This document shows, one piece after another, positions 1 through 11,888 of a stretch of DNA of 64,000 nt. The position numbers and the translations under genes were made by a program. Under the pieces are notes generated by a model, which was given only the letters and a program-made list of their open reading frames with translations, had not been told where the DNA came from and ran no database searches. Within the stretch, counting starts at the first letter, position 1; every line of letters begins with the position of its first letter. The stretch is from Zarea fungicola (Eukaryota > Ascomycota > Sordariomycetes > Hypocreales > Cordycipitaceae). The DNA is taken from assembly GCA_900169235.1 (NCBI GenBank), contig FWCC01000128.1, forward strand, positions 1 through 64,000, written 5' to 3'.

Positions 1-3000
1 GGGGTATATTAAGTCAACGCCTATAATAGGGACCAATTAATTAGAATATAATTATTTAGAATTAAATAATAAATAAATTAAAAGTAAAAGAATAGATAAT
101 GCCTAATAAAAGCAAAAGGGTAGGCTAGCAAACTATTTATACTTAGGTGGTTTTGGTTACCCTATATGGCTATGGCACGCCGGCCTAACACATGCCTCCC
201 CACGTAACTTCTACACGCCGGAATTACATTCTAAACAATAAAGAAAAGAAGCTAAAATAAGTCTACTTTATATATAATTATATATAGAATCATATAATCT
301 CTCTATCCTCCTTCTTAAATCTCTCCTATCTTATCATTATTATTGTCAGGTATTGGCTAAGGTCTAGCAGGGTCTGTCTTCTAAGCAGGCACCTTATAAT
401 AGATACTCAGATCTCACATTATAGCCAAGCCTTCATCGCGCTCAAGGTACTTATTACAGGCAATTAAGCGCTCTATCCTAGAAACACTCGCTCTCTAACC
501 AGGCGCATTCTTCTAGAGGTAGGCCTAATCAATCCAATCCTAGGCAGTCTTACTCATTAATCCCAAAGGAACAGTTCCAATAAAGGACAAAGATTCACCA
601 CTATATAATAAATATATATAATAGTTAGCAGGTAAAGTAATTATAATCTTATTAGCAGGTAAAACAGTCATTTCCCTAGTATACCTAGTACTAAAATCCC
701 ACGTCTTTAGGTCGCGGCGCCCTTTAATTATTTACTTCCTAGTAGTTATTACTCTTATAGCATTAAGGAAGATAGTCCTATAATATATAACTTCTCTTAA
801 GATATTATAAGTATTATAGTTATTAAAATATAAAGAAATAGTCACTTTAATACTAAGTAATAAAGCATTAGATAATAAGGTGGTAAGTTATTAATCATTA
901 GAAGAGTCTATAGGTCTATTAATATAATAAGGCCGACCAATATAGCTTATATCGATTTCTAGCTTCTACTTTCACCGCTTTTAGACCAGCGGCGGTATTA
1001 CTAGAAGTTCTATCACTTCTAGTGCCTTTCGCCCAGTCGGCTTTAATTAATCAGGCTTTATCTTAAGCACAGGTATAATAGAAATAAATCTAAACCTCCT
1101 TAGGATTTCCCCTATTTTAAACACAAAGATGGCATTATTAGGTTCTAATAATAGGTTTCGCGCATACTTAGCTTAGTCTAAGGCTAGGCTAGCCTAGATC
1201 TAACTAAAGTCGTAAATCTACATAGACTTAGGCGGGATAGTTCCTCCTTAATAAGCAAGATCATACCAATCCACATCTTTTACAAGGCCAGGGTCGAATC
1301 TTTCCGCCATATTGCCATCGTTCACATTATTCAGGTCAACTTCAGCGGGGACAGCGCCTCCCAGCTTACTATAATTAGGGATCAATATACCATTATCTTA
1401 TTGCTTTAAGAACCATTCTACATCTAGCAATAGGTTAATTATTACGCCATCTAACCACTTATTAGCTCTAATCAACAACATAGTCTCAGCCATTCTAAAT
1501 AGCAGGGCTACCATTAGGTCATAAGAGTATTTCTTATAGGGTTATAACCAAGCCTAGTTAAAGACATAGGGGTATAGATCTAAATTAATAGGCTTTAGAG
1601 TCATGCCTTTGCCTTTAAAATCTACTAAGGTCTTTTTCTATTCCTTTTTAAAGTAGCTAAACTTAAACCTAACTAGGCCTTAAGTGATCATAATAGCGGT
1701 AAAGAGGGAAATATAACCACATTCCCAATACACAAGTTACTATATAATTTCTAGGGAATATAGGGTAAGACTTAAGGGCATCCCTAAGGCCGAAAGGTAC
1801 GCGCGCATTGCAAGAGTGGCGGCTTTAGCTCTTTCTTTTCAATACTTATTAAGAGAGTCGATAAAGGTGAAGATTTGGTTTTCTCAGTCTAATACCCTAA
1901 TAGCAAAATGATCACTTAAACCGCTCTTTTTAAGACTTACTATAAAATAAAAGTAGCAAATAATGTAGTTACGCTTTTAAATATAGCAATAGAATTCCTT
2001 ATACTTATTGGCTACTCTAGGGAGGATGTATATAGGCACTTCTATGCCGCTGTCGAGGGATATAGCGTAATCTATTATGCGGAACGTATTAATCGATAGT
2101 TTAAGACCGCCTTTAATCTAGATTAGGCTGCTCGCCATGCCAATAACGTCTTTATAGCTAATTATTAAGATATAAGTCATAGCCTTAAGTCCATAGTTAC
2201 TTACTAGATCACCTTTATATAGTCCATAGAGGAACCTAAGGAGATCTTTTATCTAGCCATCCCAATCTATACCAAGGTATATATAATTCTTCATCTAGGG
2301 TCCTATGCCTTTGATAGTTTTGAGACAGTCCTAGGGGGTTTTATTGTCTAAATCACTACTATAAAGGGCAGCACAGTTAAGGTTTTCATAAAGCGGCTAG
2401 ATTAATGGCTATTAAATATATTTATCTTTAAGGGTAGAAGAACCAGGACTCTCTTAATCGTAAAACGGTACAGCTATTATGTGGTTATTAAGGAAACCAA
2501 TAAATAACTCACCTCTTTTTAGATTTACTAGCTAAGGTTTAGACCTTAGTAGCGGCGCTCTAGGTATCACGCTCTCAGCGTTATTTACAATCCTTGCTAA
2601 GCATTATAGTGTCTCTAGCGACGTTTAATTATTTAATCCCTTCTTCTTTTCTAGCTATAGAGTTAATGGCGCCATTTTATTAAGCGGTTCTAGGGTTATA
2701 AGGGCCTTAAGTTATTTATATAGTTATAGTCTAGTCTTAAACAGTTATTTTAGATTAACTTTATAATATTCTATAAATAGTTAATACTTATCCTATTAAT
2801 TAGAGGTAGAAGTGATTAATCTTATAAAGTAGAGCAAAAGTTCTAAATAAGTATAAGGTAGAAAGAGTGTTATGGTTGATTAGAAGAATCATATCCTTAA
2901 ATACTCGTTAGCGTGCACGCTTAATTAGCTACGCAAATCACGGTTATATAAGCGGTCAGCTCTTATTCACAATAATGTATTAACTAGTGTCCTATGCACT

Positions 3001-4300
3001 AATTATGTGTTTATAGGTATTCCTATTTAAAGGAAGTATTTACTTATTAAATTCTCTTTATTTATCTCTTCTCCTCTCTCATTACTATCTTCTTTCTAGT
3101 ATTTCTTCTTCTTCTTCTAACAACTAAATCATAGAGCCAGTTATCAATCATCAAAAGCTTCCTAATATTACTAACATTACTACTTAGCATATATCTCTCT
3201 TAGAGTTCTTAGGCGGTCAAATGCTCAGCTAGTATAGCCGCAGTAGAGATAACTAGACAGGTATTAAGGCAAAAGACAACATTTCCATCAAGGCGGTAAG
3301 TTCAATGGCGGATTTCTCCTTAGTTTTTAATTAATTATTACTAATTATTATTTTTTATTAGGTCAGGGAATATTACTAAATCTGGTTATTAGGCGGCCCT
3401 GCTATTGGTCGCTTTAGACAACCTCTATATATTAAGCTTGCCTTTAAAAACGGCATAAAGCATACTATAGCCGACGTCAAGTTCTAGGAGCGCATTTGTC
3501 CGGGCAATCGAGTTCTTGGGGCTGCCGTTACCAGCCTCCCAGTTAGATAATTACGCCGTCGCGTCTTTATTCCAGCCAAATCCGCTCATCTCAACGGTCC
3601 TATTCTCAATAGCTTACATACTAAAGCTTACTGCGCCAAGGCTCTTCTTATCGCTCTCCATAGTGTTTAAAATCCTTAAATATACTAGTATTATATTAGT
3701 ATTTTTACTTCTAATATTATATCTACTTATAAACATATTATATCTCCCTTTTTTAAGTATATATCTTTAAATAACTTTATAGGGGGTAGTTATGCGAATT
3801 ATATCTAGTACACTAAAGCGGACTATAACTAGATAAAGTATATTAGGTACTAGGTTCTTTCTTTGAACTTAGAGTGTAGTGATTATTTGCTTATAAGGGC
3901 AGATTAGAGATTAAAGGAAGTCAAGCCCTAGGATAGTTCGGCTTTGTCTAGGGCCAAGCGCACTGTAATTTAGATACCCCTTTAATATCCTTCTCTAGCC
4001 AAATTCCATAAAGATTAGTAAGAGGCTTTTATTAAGGCTTTAGATCTAAAAGGGCCATATAATAAAGAATAAACTCTTTAAATTATATAGTTCTATAGCT
4101 AACTTTTACTCTTTAATTAATTTTCTCTTTACTATTGCCTTAATATAATAAGTTAACTATGCCTTATGGTTTTTTCTTTACTATATGGTTTTCTAGAGAG
4201 TTATATTACGGGAAAAAAGTATTAAGGTTAAACTTTATTTCTGCCTTATATCTATATAATCGTTAGGTGGCTAGTAGGCGCACGCTATGTCCCCCTCCCC
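1..4300. repeat. AT-rich decayed repeat DNA, family not identified
   Basis: This stretch is strongly AT-rich, full of TA dinucleotides and short stop-interrupted frames, with islands of higher GC. No frame stays open long enough to support a gene. The composition and the TA excess match the RIP-mutated repeats further right. A segment at about 115-192 is a mutated copy of the sequence at 11,811-11,888. I could not name the element family; it may be several nested or fragmentary insertions. Confidence 0.75.
115..192. repeat. RIP-mutated copy of a dispersed repeat
   Basis: Seventy-eight bases align without gaps to 11,811-11,888. The copies differ at about eight positions, every one a transition (G to A in TG, or C to T in CA, plus one CG to TA) with this left copy carrying the A/T state. 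That is the expected direction of RIP. The segment may belong to an LTR or to the end of a repeat unit, since both copies lie at the left side of decayed element sequence. Confidence 0.7.
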
Positions 4301-7300
4301 ATAATAGCTAGGAACAAGTTTATTAAGCGCTATTAGAAGGTATAGATAGATAGAGCTTTTTATACTAAGATGCAATATTAGGAGGCAACTTTAGAAGTTA
4401 TATTTAGATTTAAGAACTAGGGCTTTTATCGTTTATACTATAATTAGCGGCATTATCGTCTATATCTAAGTTAAGGTCGCTGTCAGGGCTGTAGTCGTCC
4501 TCCCTACTGTTGTCTTCTAGTTCCTCATTTTTAGATATTTCCTCCCTACTATTAGCTCTAGGTGTCAATTAATTAAAATCAGGCAATTCATCGCTTAAGT
4601 ACCACTAGCCGCGAGTATCTCTTTTAAAGGCTTTTATAGCGTTATAAGCAAAGGTTCTATAGATAGGGTAGCCGTCTAAAGTTTTCAGACAGTACGCCCT
4701 ATTATTAGGCCTAGATTTAACTCTATATAGGCCTTTTTAACGCATTTTTATCTTCACGGTCCTTAATATATCTTCTTTCTTTAAATAATTATATATAAGC
4801 ACTAATGTATTTTCTTTTATTAGTTCTTTTTAACGTCGGTATTTACTCTAGTCGTCTTATCTTTTAGCAAGTTAATAGTAGAAGTTAGCTATAGTCTTTT
4901 ATGCTAAAATAACGTCCTCTTCTTTTTAGGCAAGCACTCTTAGGCACGCATTAAAGAGTTCCTATTCTATATTAACCTAATTCTAATTAATTAGGCGCTA
5001 AGTAGGAATTTCCACCTTAAAGGGTAGTATTAGCTCCTATCTATATATAAGATAAAATGGTATTCTCCTATAGCTCTTATAGACTATAGTTCTATCTATT
5101 AAGAGCGCATAATTAAGGTAATTAACCCATTTATATCGCTTCTTTACTATCTTTACCATTAAGGACATAAGGGTAAAGTAACCTACTTTATTAATACCAT
5201 TTAATTAGGGATTATAGGCAGAGATAAAGATAACTTTCATACCAAGGTCTTATAATTTAGCCTATATGTCTTTCTAGTTTTTAGGGCCATTATTAAAGAC
5301 AATGGACTAAATGACTCTAAACTGTGCTATAAGCTTCCTTATAAAGCGCTTCATAGAAGCAGTATTAGCTTTTACAGTTAGTTCTACCTCGACCCAACCC
5401 GTTAGATCACATCGTGCCTCAAAGAGATATTTCTTGCTATAGTTGTTTAAGAGGTATTATATATTAATGTGCACTTTCATCATAGGCAGTATTAGTTAAG
5501 TATACTTCATAGGCTCCACAGGTCGTTTTAGATCCCATTTTTAACATAGAACATAAGATGTAACTACATCGCGAATATCAGCATATATACCCTTCTAAAA
5601 ATACCTTAATTTAAGTCACTAAAATGTGCCATCTCTCCCTTTATGACCATATTCGCCATACCCCTTTCACACAATGGTTTATTACGTGGTTTAATTATTA
5701 ACTATAAGTATAAGGTAGTCTTAATGCCGTAATGGTTTTAACCATAGTAAATTCTCACAATAAAGATATTTATCTACTTTGACCCTAAACCTCCTAAATT
5801 AATTATATAAGAGCTTAGATAGTCTTTTAAAAGAAGTAAGATATTTAATGATCTCTAGGTGCGTTTTATTATAGGAGATTGGCTTATCTATAGTTTCGTC
5901 TAGACTATAAGATACTTTCTCTATAGTCATTACTTAGATAACATTTAAATATGCATTAATAAACTTATTTATTTCCTTTTCTATAATCTTTTTAGTGTAA
6001 TTAGACGGTCCTGGCTCTTTTCTTAATAAAGCGTCTACCATAATATTATTTTTACTAGGAATATAGTGAACATTAAAGTCAAAGAGACGCAGGTAGCTTA
6101 GCCATCTCATAACAAGTGATCTAGCCACATCGTCTATAGCTCCACGCAGTTAGTATTTAAGAACCAGCGCATCAGTTTCAAGTATAAAGCATATTCTATA
6201 AAGATGGCTACGTAGCTTTTTAAAAGCATATAATAAGCCTTTATATTCTCTTTTAGTTTAATTATACCGTCGCTTAGCATCTATCTAGATTCCGCTTTCA
6301 TATTAGGCAGGTCTAAGGTAACCGTTAACGAGCTACATCAAAACAGCACCCTATCCATCTAGACCTACGTCAACTTATAGGATAATCACGCCTACGCCTT
6401 TAGAATGGTCTAACATTATTATAATAGGAGTTATAGAAATAACCGCTTTTAAATGATCTATCGCTTCTTACTAAGAAGAGCCCTATTCCTAAGGTACATT
6501 CTTCCTTAGCAACAAGTTAAGAGGCCCTGCCTTTATAGAGAATTCAGGTATTATAAACCTATAGAAGGCAACTAATCCTATAAAAGATCTAATATCTTTA
6601 ATAGTTCTATAGATCTTCTATTTAAGGATTTTAATGACTTTGGCTTTTATAGGTCTTCGCCTATTAGTTCTATAAAGGAAACCAACAATCATTATAGATT
6701 TCTAACACCATTGGCTTTTAATAGCCGACATAGTGCAACCTAATAGCTTAATATTAATAAGAACGGCGTCTATATTTTAAATATATTCCAATACAAAACA
6801 ATAGACGCCCTCCCCCGCTATCTCTTAATTATAGTCAGAAGTAGGCCCATAAATCGCAATATCATCTAGAAAGGCTTAGCAAATATAAGGAATTAAGTTA
6901 TATAGGATCCTTAACATAACTCTTATGAACTATGCCATAGAATTCGTGGCACCCTATGGCAAGGTGCACATTTAGAAAAGACCCAATAAAGTAGAAAAGG
7001 TTATTATATCCCTACTTTTCTCAGTAAGCGCCACTTAATTATACCCTAAAAAGAAATCTATTAAAGTCACTAAGGAACACATAGCAAAGTCTTCTAAGAA
7101 CTCATTAGCGCCTAGTGGTATGAATGCATCTCTTATAGAAATGGCGTTAAGCCGCTCGGCTAAATTAATAAGTTATAACCCTCTATCTTTCTTCATCACT
7201 AAGAAGAATGGATTCTAATAGGCTATATAGGATTCCTTAATAATCCCTTAATTAATCCGTTCCTTAAGGATATCGACCAATTTTCTAGCTAATCCTCAAG

Positions 7301-10300
7301 GAATAGGGATTAATTTGGCTTACTAGGCAATATACTCCACCACTTTTAGTACTTATAACAGCGCTATTGCTAGGTCTAGCTTCCCACTCTCTATAAAATC
7401 CCACATAAGGGCAGCCTCTCTATTATATAATAACTGCTTAAAAAGGCAAAGTTCGGCTTCATTAAAATAAGGTTTTACTTAATTAAGGATAGCCTCTAGC
7501 CTCTCTAAGGTTAGATAAGAGCCTTTTATAATTATTAAGAATTTAGGCGTAATCTATTTCGCATATAGCGCTATTATGTCTAGTCGCTTCTTAACTTCCG
7601 CCTACTTTTTCTTCTTCTATTTTAGGTCTCTATCTAGAATAGACCTATTAGAAGGCATATTATTAAGTGGTTTAACTTTAACTCCTTTCTGCTTATATAT
7701 TATGTTGACTGAGACTCCGGTTCAATCAACCAAAGCCAGCCAATCTACGTGCGCAACCATTCTTTCCACGTATCTAGTTACCTCTTCTAAAAACTTCTTC
7801 CCTTCTTTATTAAATAAAGGTATTAATATATTACCTTTTTATAATTTAACCCTCCCCTCTTAAAGAATTAGCTTTATAGGGTACAGGGTTATCACGTAAT
7901 CCTATTAATCCTCCCCCTTTTCTTAGATAGAACCTACTATATTGACTTTAAAGCTTATTTAATAGTCCTTTACTTCTAAGAGCGCCTCTTAATTGACTCC
8001 TTTAGAGATAAGAGTAGCCACTTAAGTTATTCTAAGGACCATATATATTTATAGAGACTCATTAGGTAAGTAATTAAACATAATCTTAGCCAATCATATA
8101 AAAGGCATGCCTAAGAAGAACGGTATATTGACCTCGTCCCTCCCTATAATGTAGGTTCTTTGGTAGATCTATGCATTACCTACATATATTCATATAATAG
8201 TCTTACTAATAATATTAACTTGCTCTCCACTATATATAGTTATCTTAAGGTTCATAGGAACGTATTAAATTCTATATTTCTTCGCCTCTAAGAGTATTAG
8301 AAGATTTGCTTCTAATCTAATATTAATAAGTGCTTTTAATGGTTTATTAGACAAAGAGTTAAGGCATATATTTATTTAGGGAAGGTTTTAAAGTCCCTTT
8401 TAAATATACCCTTATTAAATAATATTCATTACTATAGGATTATGCGATCTTATACTATTATATTTAGATAACTAAACTAAAACTAGTAAAGTCTAAGTGC
8501 TCCTATCTTTAAGAGTCTCTCTTATAAGAAACTCTCCCTCTTTTAAATTAAGCAACTAAACGCTATATAGTTTAGGTACTCTAGGAAAGTCCTTGCAGCG
8601 GACTATTTCCCTTTAATTAATGTTTTCTATACCACATTATTTTATTTCTTCATTAACATTAACCTATTTAGCGTCATCTTTCTTATTACCAGGGAAAGTC
8701 ACTAGGCGACCTTTAATAAAGTCTAATATTATATTTATTTATATAACTAATTTAGCTTTTATATAATCCTCCTTTATAGCTTTCATGCATTCAATGTCTT
8801 TAACCTTATCCACATTATTTAGAATGTCTTAGACCTTATGTATAAACTATTAAGCCATATTAAGGGCCAATATAAAAAGGTCAGCCATTAATATAGGAAC
8901 AGTATAGTTGCTAATAGCTTTAAGGAGTTTCTATTTAAGAGTTATTCTTTTATCTATTAATATATAAATTTTCTAATTAAAAGGCTATATTCGATTCTTA
9001 ACTATAGGCAGGTCATCTTCTTTATCTTTAATGCGTGCTCTCTTTAACTTATTAGTATTAATTTAAAAGACTTTATCTTAATTAGATAGGTCTCTCCTAT
9101 GGCAATCAATTAAAGGCCGTGCAGCCAAGGTATTAATAATATATAAATTTATTATTAACTTAGTATTAATTAAAGCATTAGGCACTAATAGATCTTCTTC
9201 TAAGTATTTAATTATCTAGTCTAGTATCTTTATATCGTTGGCTAACTTAGGCGTATTATCTTTACCTCTAGCCTAGGTCTTCTTAATTATCTAGAACTAT
9301 TTATATTTTAGGAATCTTTTAACCTAAAGGAAAATCAATTAGCGAACGCCACCCTACTCTTAATAAATTAAGACTAGTTTTATAGGGATTAAGACTTCTT
9401 TATTTCCTAGCCACGCTAAATAGCTACTTAAACTATAAGTAGCTAGCCTAAGGGCTTAGTTACCTTTATATAAATTATATTTATTAGGGAAATAGTCTTA
9501 GACGCTATAATAATAATAGCATATTTTTCTCTTACCTATAGTGTTCATTTAAAAGGGGATGTTATTAAAATCGTTAAGGTCATTGCCTAAGTTGTTAGAA
9601 AGACTAAGCATATTATTAGGGTCGCTTAATTATTTATAAGCGGCAATATTATTAACATTTAGTCTAGTCTTACCCTTACCTAAAAGCATCTCTTTATATC
9701 TCGCTAGCTTAGAGCTCACTATTTTTAGATTATCCTAGAAATTCTTAGACTACTAAGCTAAGAATATTGCCATTTTAAAGGTCATCTCTTCTACTATAGC
9801 TTTAAGATCCCATTTAGAGATGCTGTCTTAATTAGACAATTCCCAATTCTTTTTAGTCTTTAGACATAGGACTCCTTTCTATGGCGGGGGTAGTTCTTTA
9901 TTATTCTTAGGTACAATGCATTGCTTTAGCCACATAACGGCCATCTAATAAACCTCTTTATATTCTATTTTCTTAAAGTTTTCTATAGTTAAGTTATATT
10001 AATTAAGTAACTTTAACTTTATTTTCTATAGTAGGTTTTCTAGGAGCATCTTAATAGGCTCTTAGCTTTCCTTCTAAGAATAACTTAAACTATCCCTTAG
10101 ATACTTATATCTAACTACCTAGTTATAGATTTCATAAGGGCTCTCACCATTAAGCTTTATATAGTGCTTCTTAAAGGTTTTCCACAGGCTCTTAAGCTTA
10201 TTAGCATCTTAATTATAGAATAGCTCGCCAAGAAACTTCTTTAATTCCTTCTAGCTTTTATTAAAAGTCGAATTCTTAATAGCTTATAGCTTCTACTCGT

Positions 10301-10910
10301 CCACTACCACTAGGCATAATTTAAACAGTATAAGGCGCTTATTTTATTTAACATTATACTTATTAAGGAAGGCATTAAGCCTTTTAAGGAATAATGTAAT
10401 ATTATTACCATTAAATCTTAAAGTAAATAGGTATATAGGCGGTTCAGGCCTCATAAGCTGGTGTTGGTTAAGGAGTCTAGAGAGAAATATAAGGATAGCC
10501 AGGTTCTAACTCAATTCCTTAATCAGGCTTTATATAACTAGCCCTTCCCCAGCCTATAGACCAGATCTAGGCGTGCCAAATTGGTGAGGGGCTGGAGCTG
10601 GCTAGTGAGAAGCCATTGGTCTAGGTCCTTAAGACGCAAATAGAGTCATCTCTGGCGACAACTACTATTCCAGGATGTCGTCGAGTATACCTAGGTCAGG
10701 TCCCAGGTGATTGTCTTCAATAGAATCATCTAACACATAAGCCTTTATAGGTTGCATTGTCCTAAAAGACTTAGGCAAGTTATTAGAGACAGTAGCCAGG
10801 GTATAGATTAAATCTTTCCCTTTACTATTCCCAACACCACTGCTCCTAGTCCTAGGGCTAGGTGTTCCCCCTTTAGACTTACTATAGTTAAATAAGGGCA
10901 TGGTTTTAAT
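4300..10910 (-). mobile_element. decayed Ty3/gypsy-type retrotransposon, family 1
   Basis: Read on the minus strand, pol landmarks occur in gypsy order. At about 10,665-10,901 a short Ser/Lys-rich frame could be the gag start. At about 6,931-6,964 there is an RT segment LP*GATNSMA in which Trp has become TAG. At about 6,843-6,872 lies FLDDIAIYGP, the RT catalytic loop. At 5,934-6,128 is an RNase H end with FDFNVHYIPSKNN followed by a degraded ADALLRK-like motif. At about 5,270-5,310 is an integrase core resembling DNGPEF with Asp changed to Asn. Stop codons interrupt every domain, so the copy is dead. Boundaries are approximate; LTRs were not resolved. Confidence 0.75.
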
Positions 10911-11781
10911 TAATTATATTAAAAGAATTATTTTTATTAAAGTAGAATGCTTTATAAGCAAAGTATCTTATAAGTCTTTATTAGCGCATAGAGATAAAAG
11001 TATCTCTAGGTTCACCAAACGTTCAAGCTTCTCTTATTTTTATAGAGGTTAAGACCCTCTAAATAGTCATCGCAAATACACTAAATCCTTCGCTCAACAG
11101 CAGAAATATCCCTCACAATTATATAATCATCCTAATAAGGCCACTATTAGCCATGCCACCATAGCTAAAAGGGGTTCCCTTATTAGTATAATTTCTTAAC
11201 ATCGCTAAGCACCAGGTTACTATCCCTAGTAGTACCCTTGCTCGGCTATTAGTTCTAGACCACATATAGCTTATAATGCAATTTCTAAATACACATTATC
11301 TAAGCAATTATTAGCAATGTAACCTTTATCTAATTAAGCGACTCTACTAGGTAATTTAATAGAGAACGCCTTAACTAGCTAGTATTTATTAATATTCCCT
11401 CTAGCTAATGTGTTTTCTTATCTTAGAGTAGTATTATGAATTCTTATTATGGCAGCCAAGAGGTGCCATTAAGAGAAAACTTCTTAAGAAGTTTCCCCAC
11501 TATAACCTCTATTTATATTAAGGCAGAAGGGCCACACGTTAAGAGGCTTTAAATCGAATTAAAGCCGTCACTAAAGAGAACAATTAAGTATTTTAGGTTA
11601 ACTAATAACTACACATTGGTACACGTAATTTCAAAATTCAAGAATTATTAAGGGAGAGGGTATAATAATAGCGCAATCTCATTAGGGATCATATAATTAA
11701 CCTAAGTAGAAGCCTTTTTAAGTGTCTAGAGTAGTCTAAGACGCTTAAAACCAATACGTTAAAATTAACACACTTCTATGT
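10911..11781. repeat. AT-rich repeat sequence up to the assembly gap
   Basis: This is AT-rich DNA with no open frame, continuous with the decayed element to its left and ending at the run of N. It could be the 5' LTR side of the minus-strand element, but no matching second LTR was identified by eye. Confidence 0.5.
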
Positions 11782-11810
11782 NNNNNNNNNNNNNNNNNNN
11801 NNNNNNNNNN
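11782..11810. other. assembly gap, 29 N
   Basis: A run of 29 undetermined bases interrupts the repeat block. The right edge begins immediately with a non-mutated copy of the repeat seen at 115-192, which suggests the assembly broke inside a repeat. Confidence 1.
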
Positions 11811-11888
11811 AAAGGGTGGGCTGGCAAACTATTTATACTTGGGTGGTTTTGGTTACCCTGCATGGCTGTGGCACGCCGGCCCGACACA
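11811..11888. repeat. unmutated copy of the dispersed repeat
   Basis: This copy keeps G and C at the positions where the copy at 115-192 has A and T. It sits directly against the assembly gap and is followed within a few bases by AT-rich decayed DNA. It may be a younger insertion edge or a contig end joined by scaffolding. Confidence 0.7.

Noticed and set aside
3516..3770. Hydrophobic 84-codon frame in the AT-rich block
   Set aside because: Leu/Ile-rich translation is expected by chance from TA-rich DNA and no family is recognisable.
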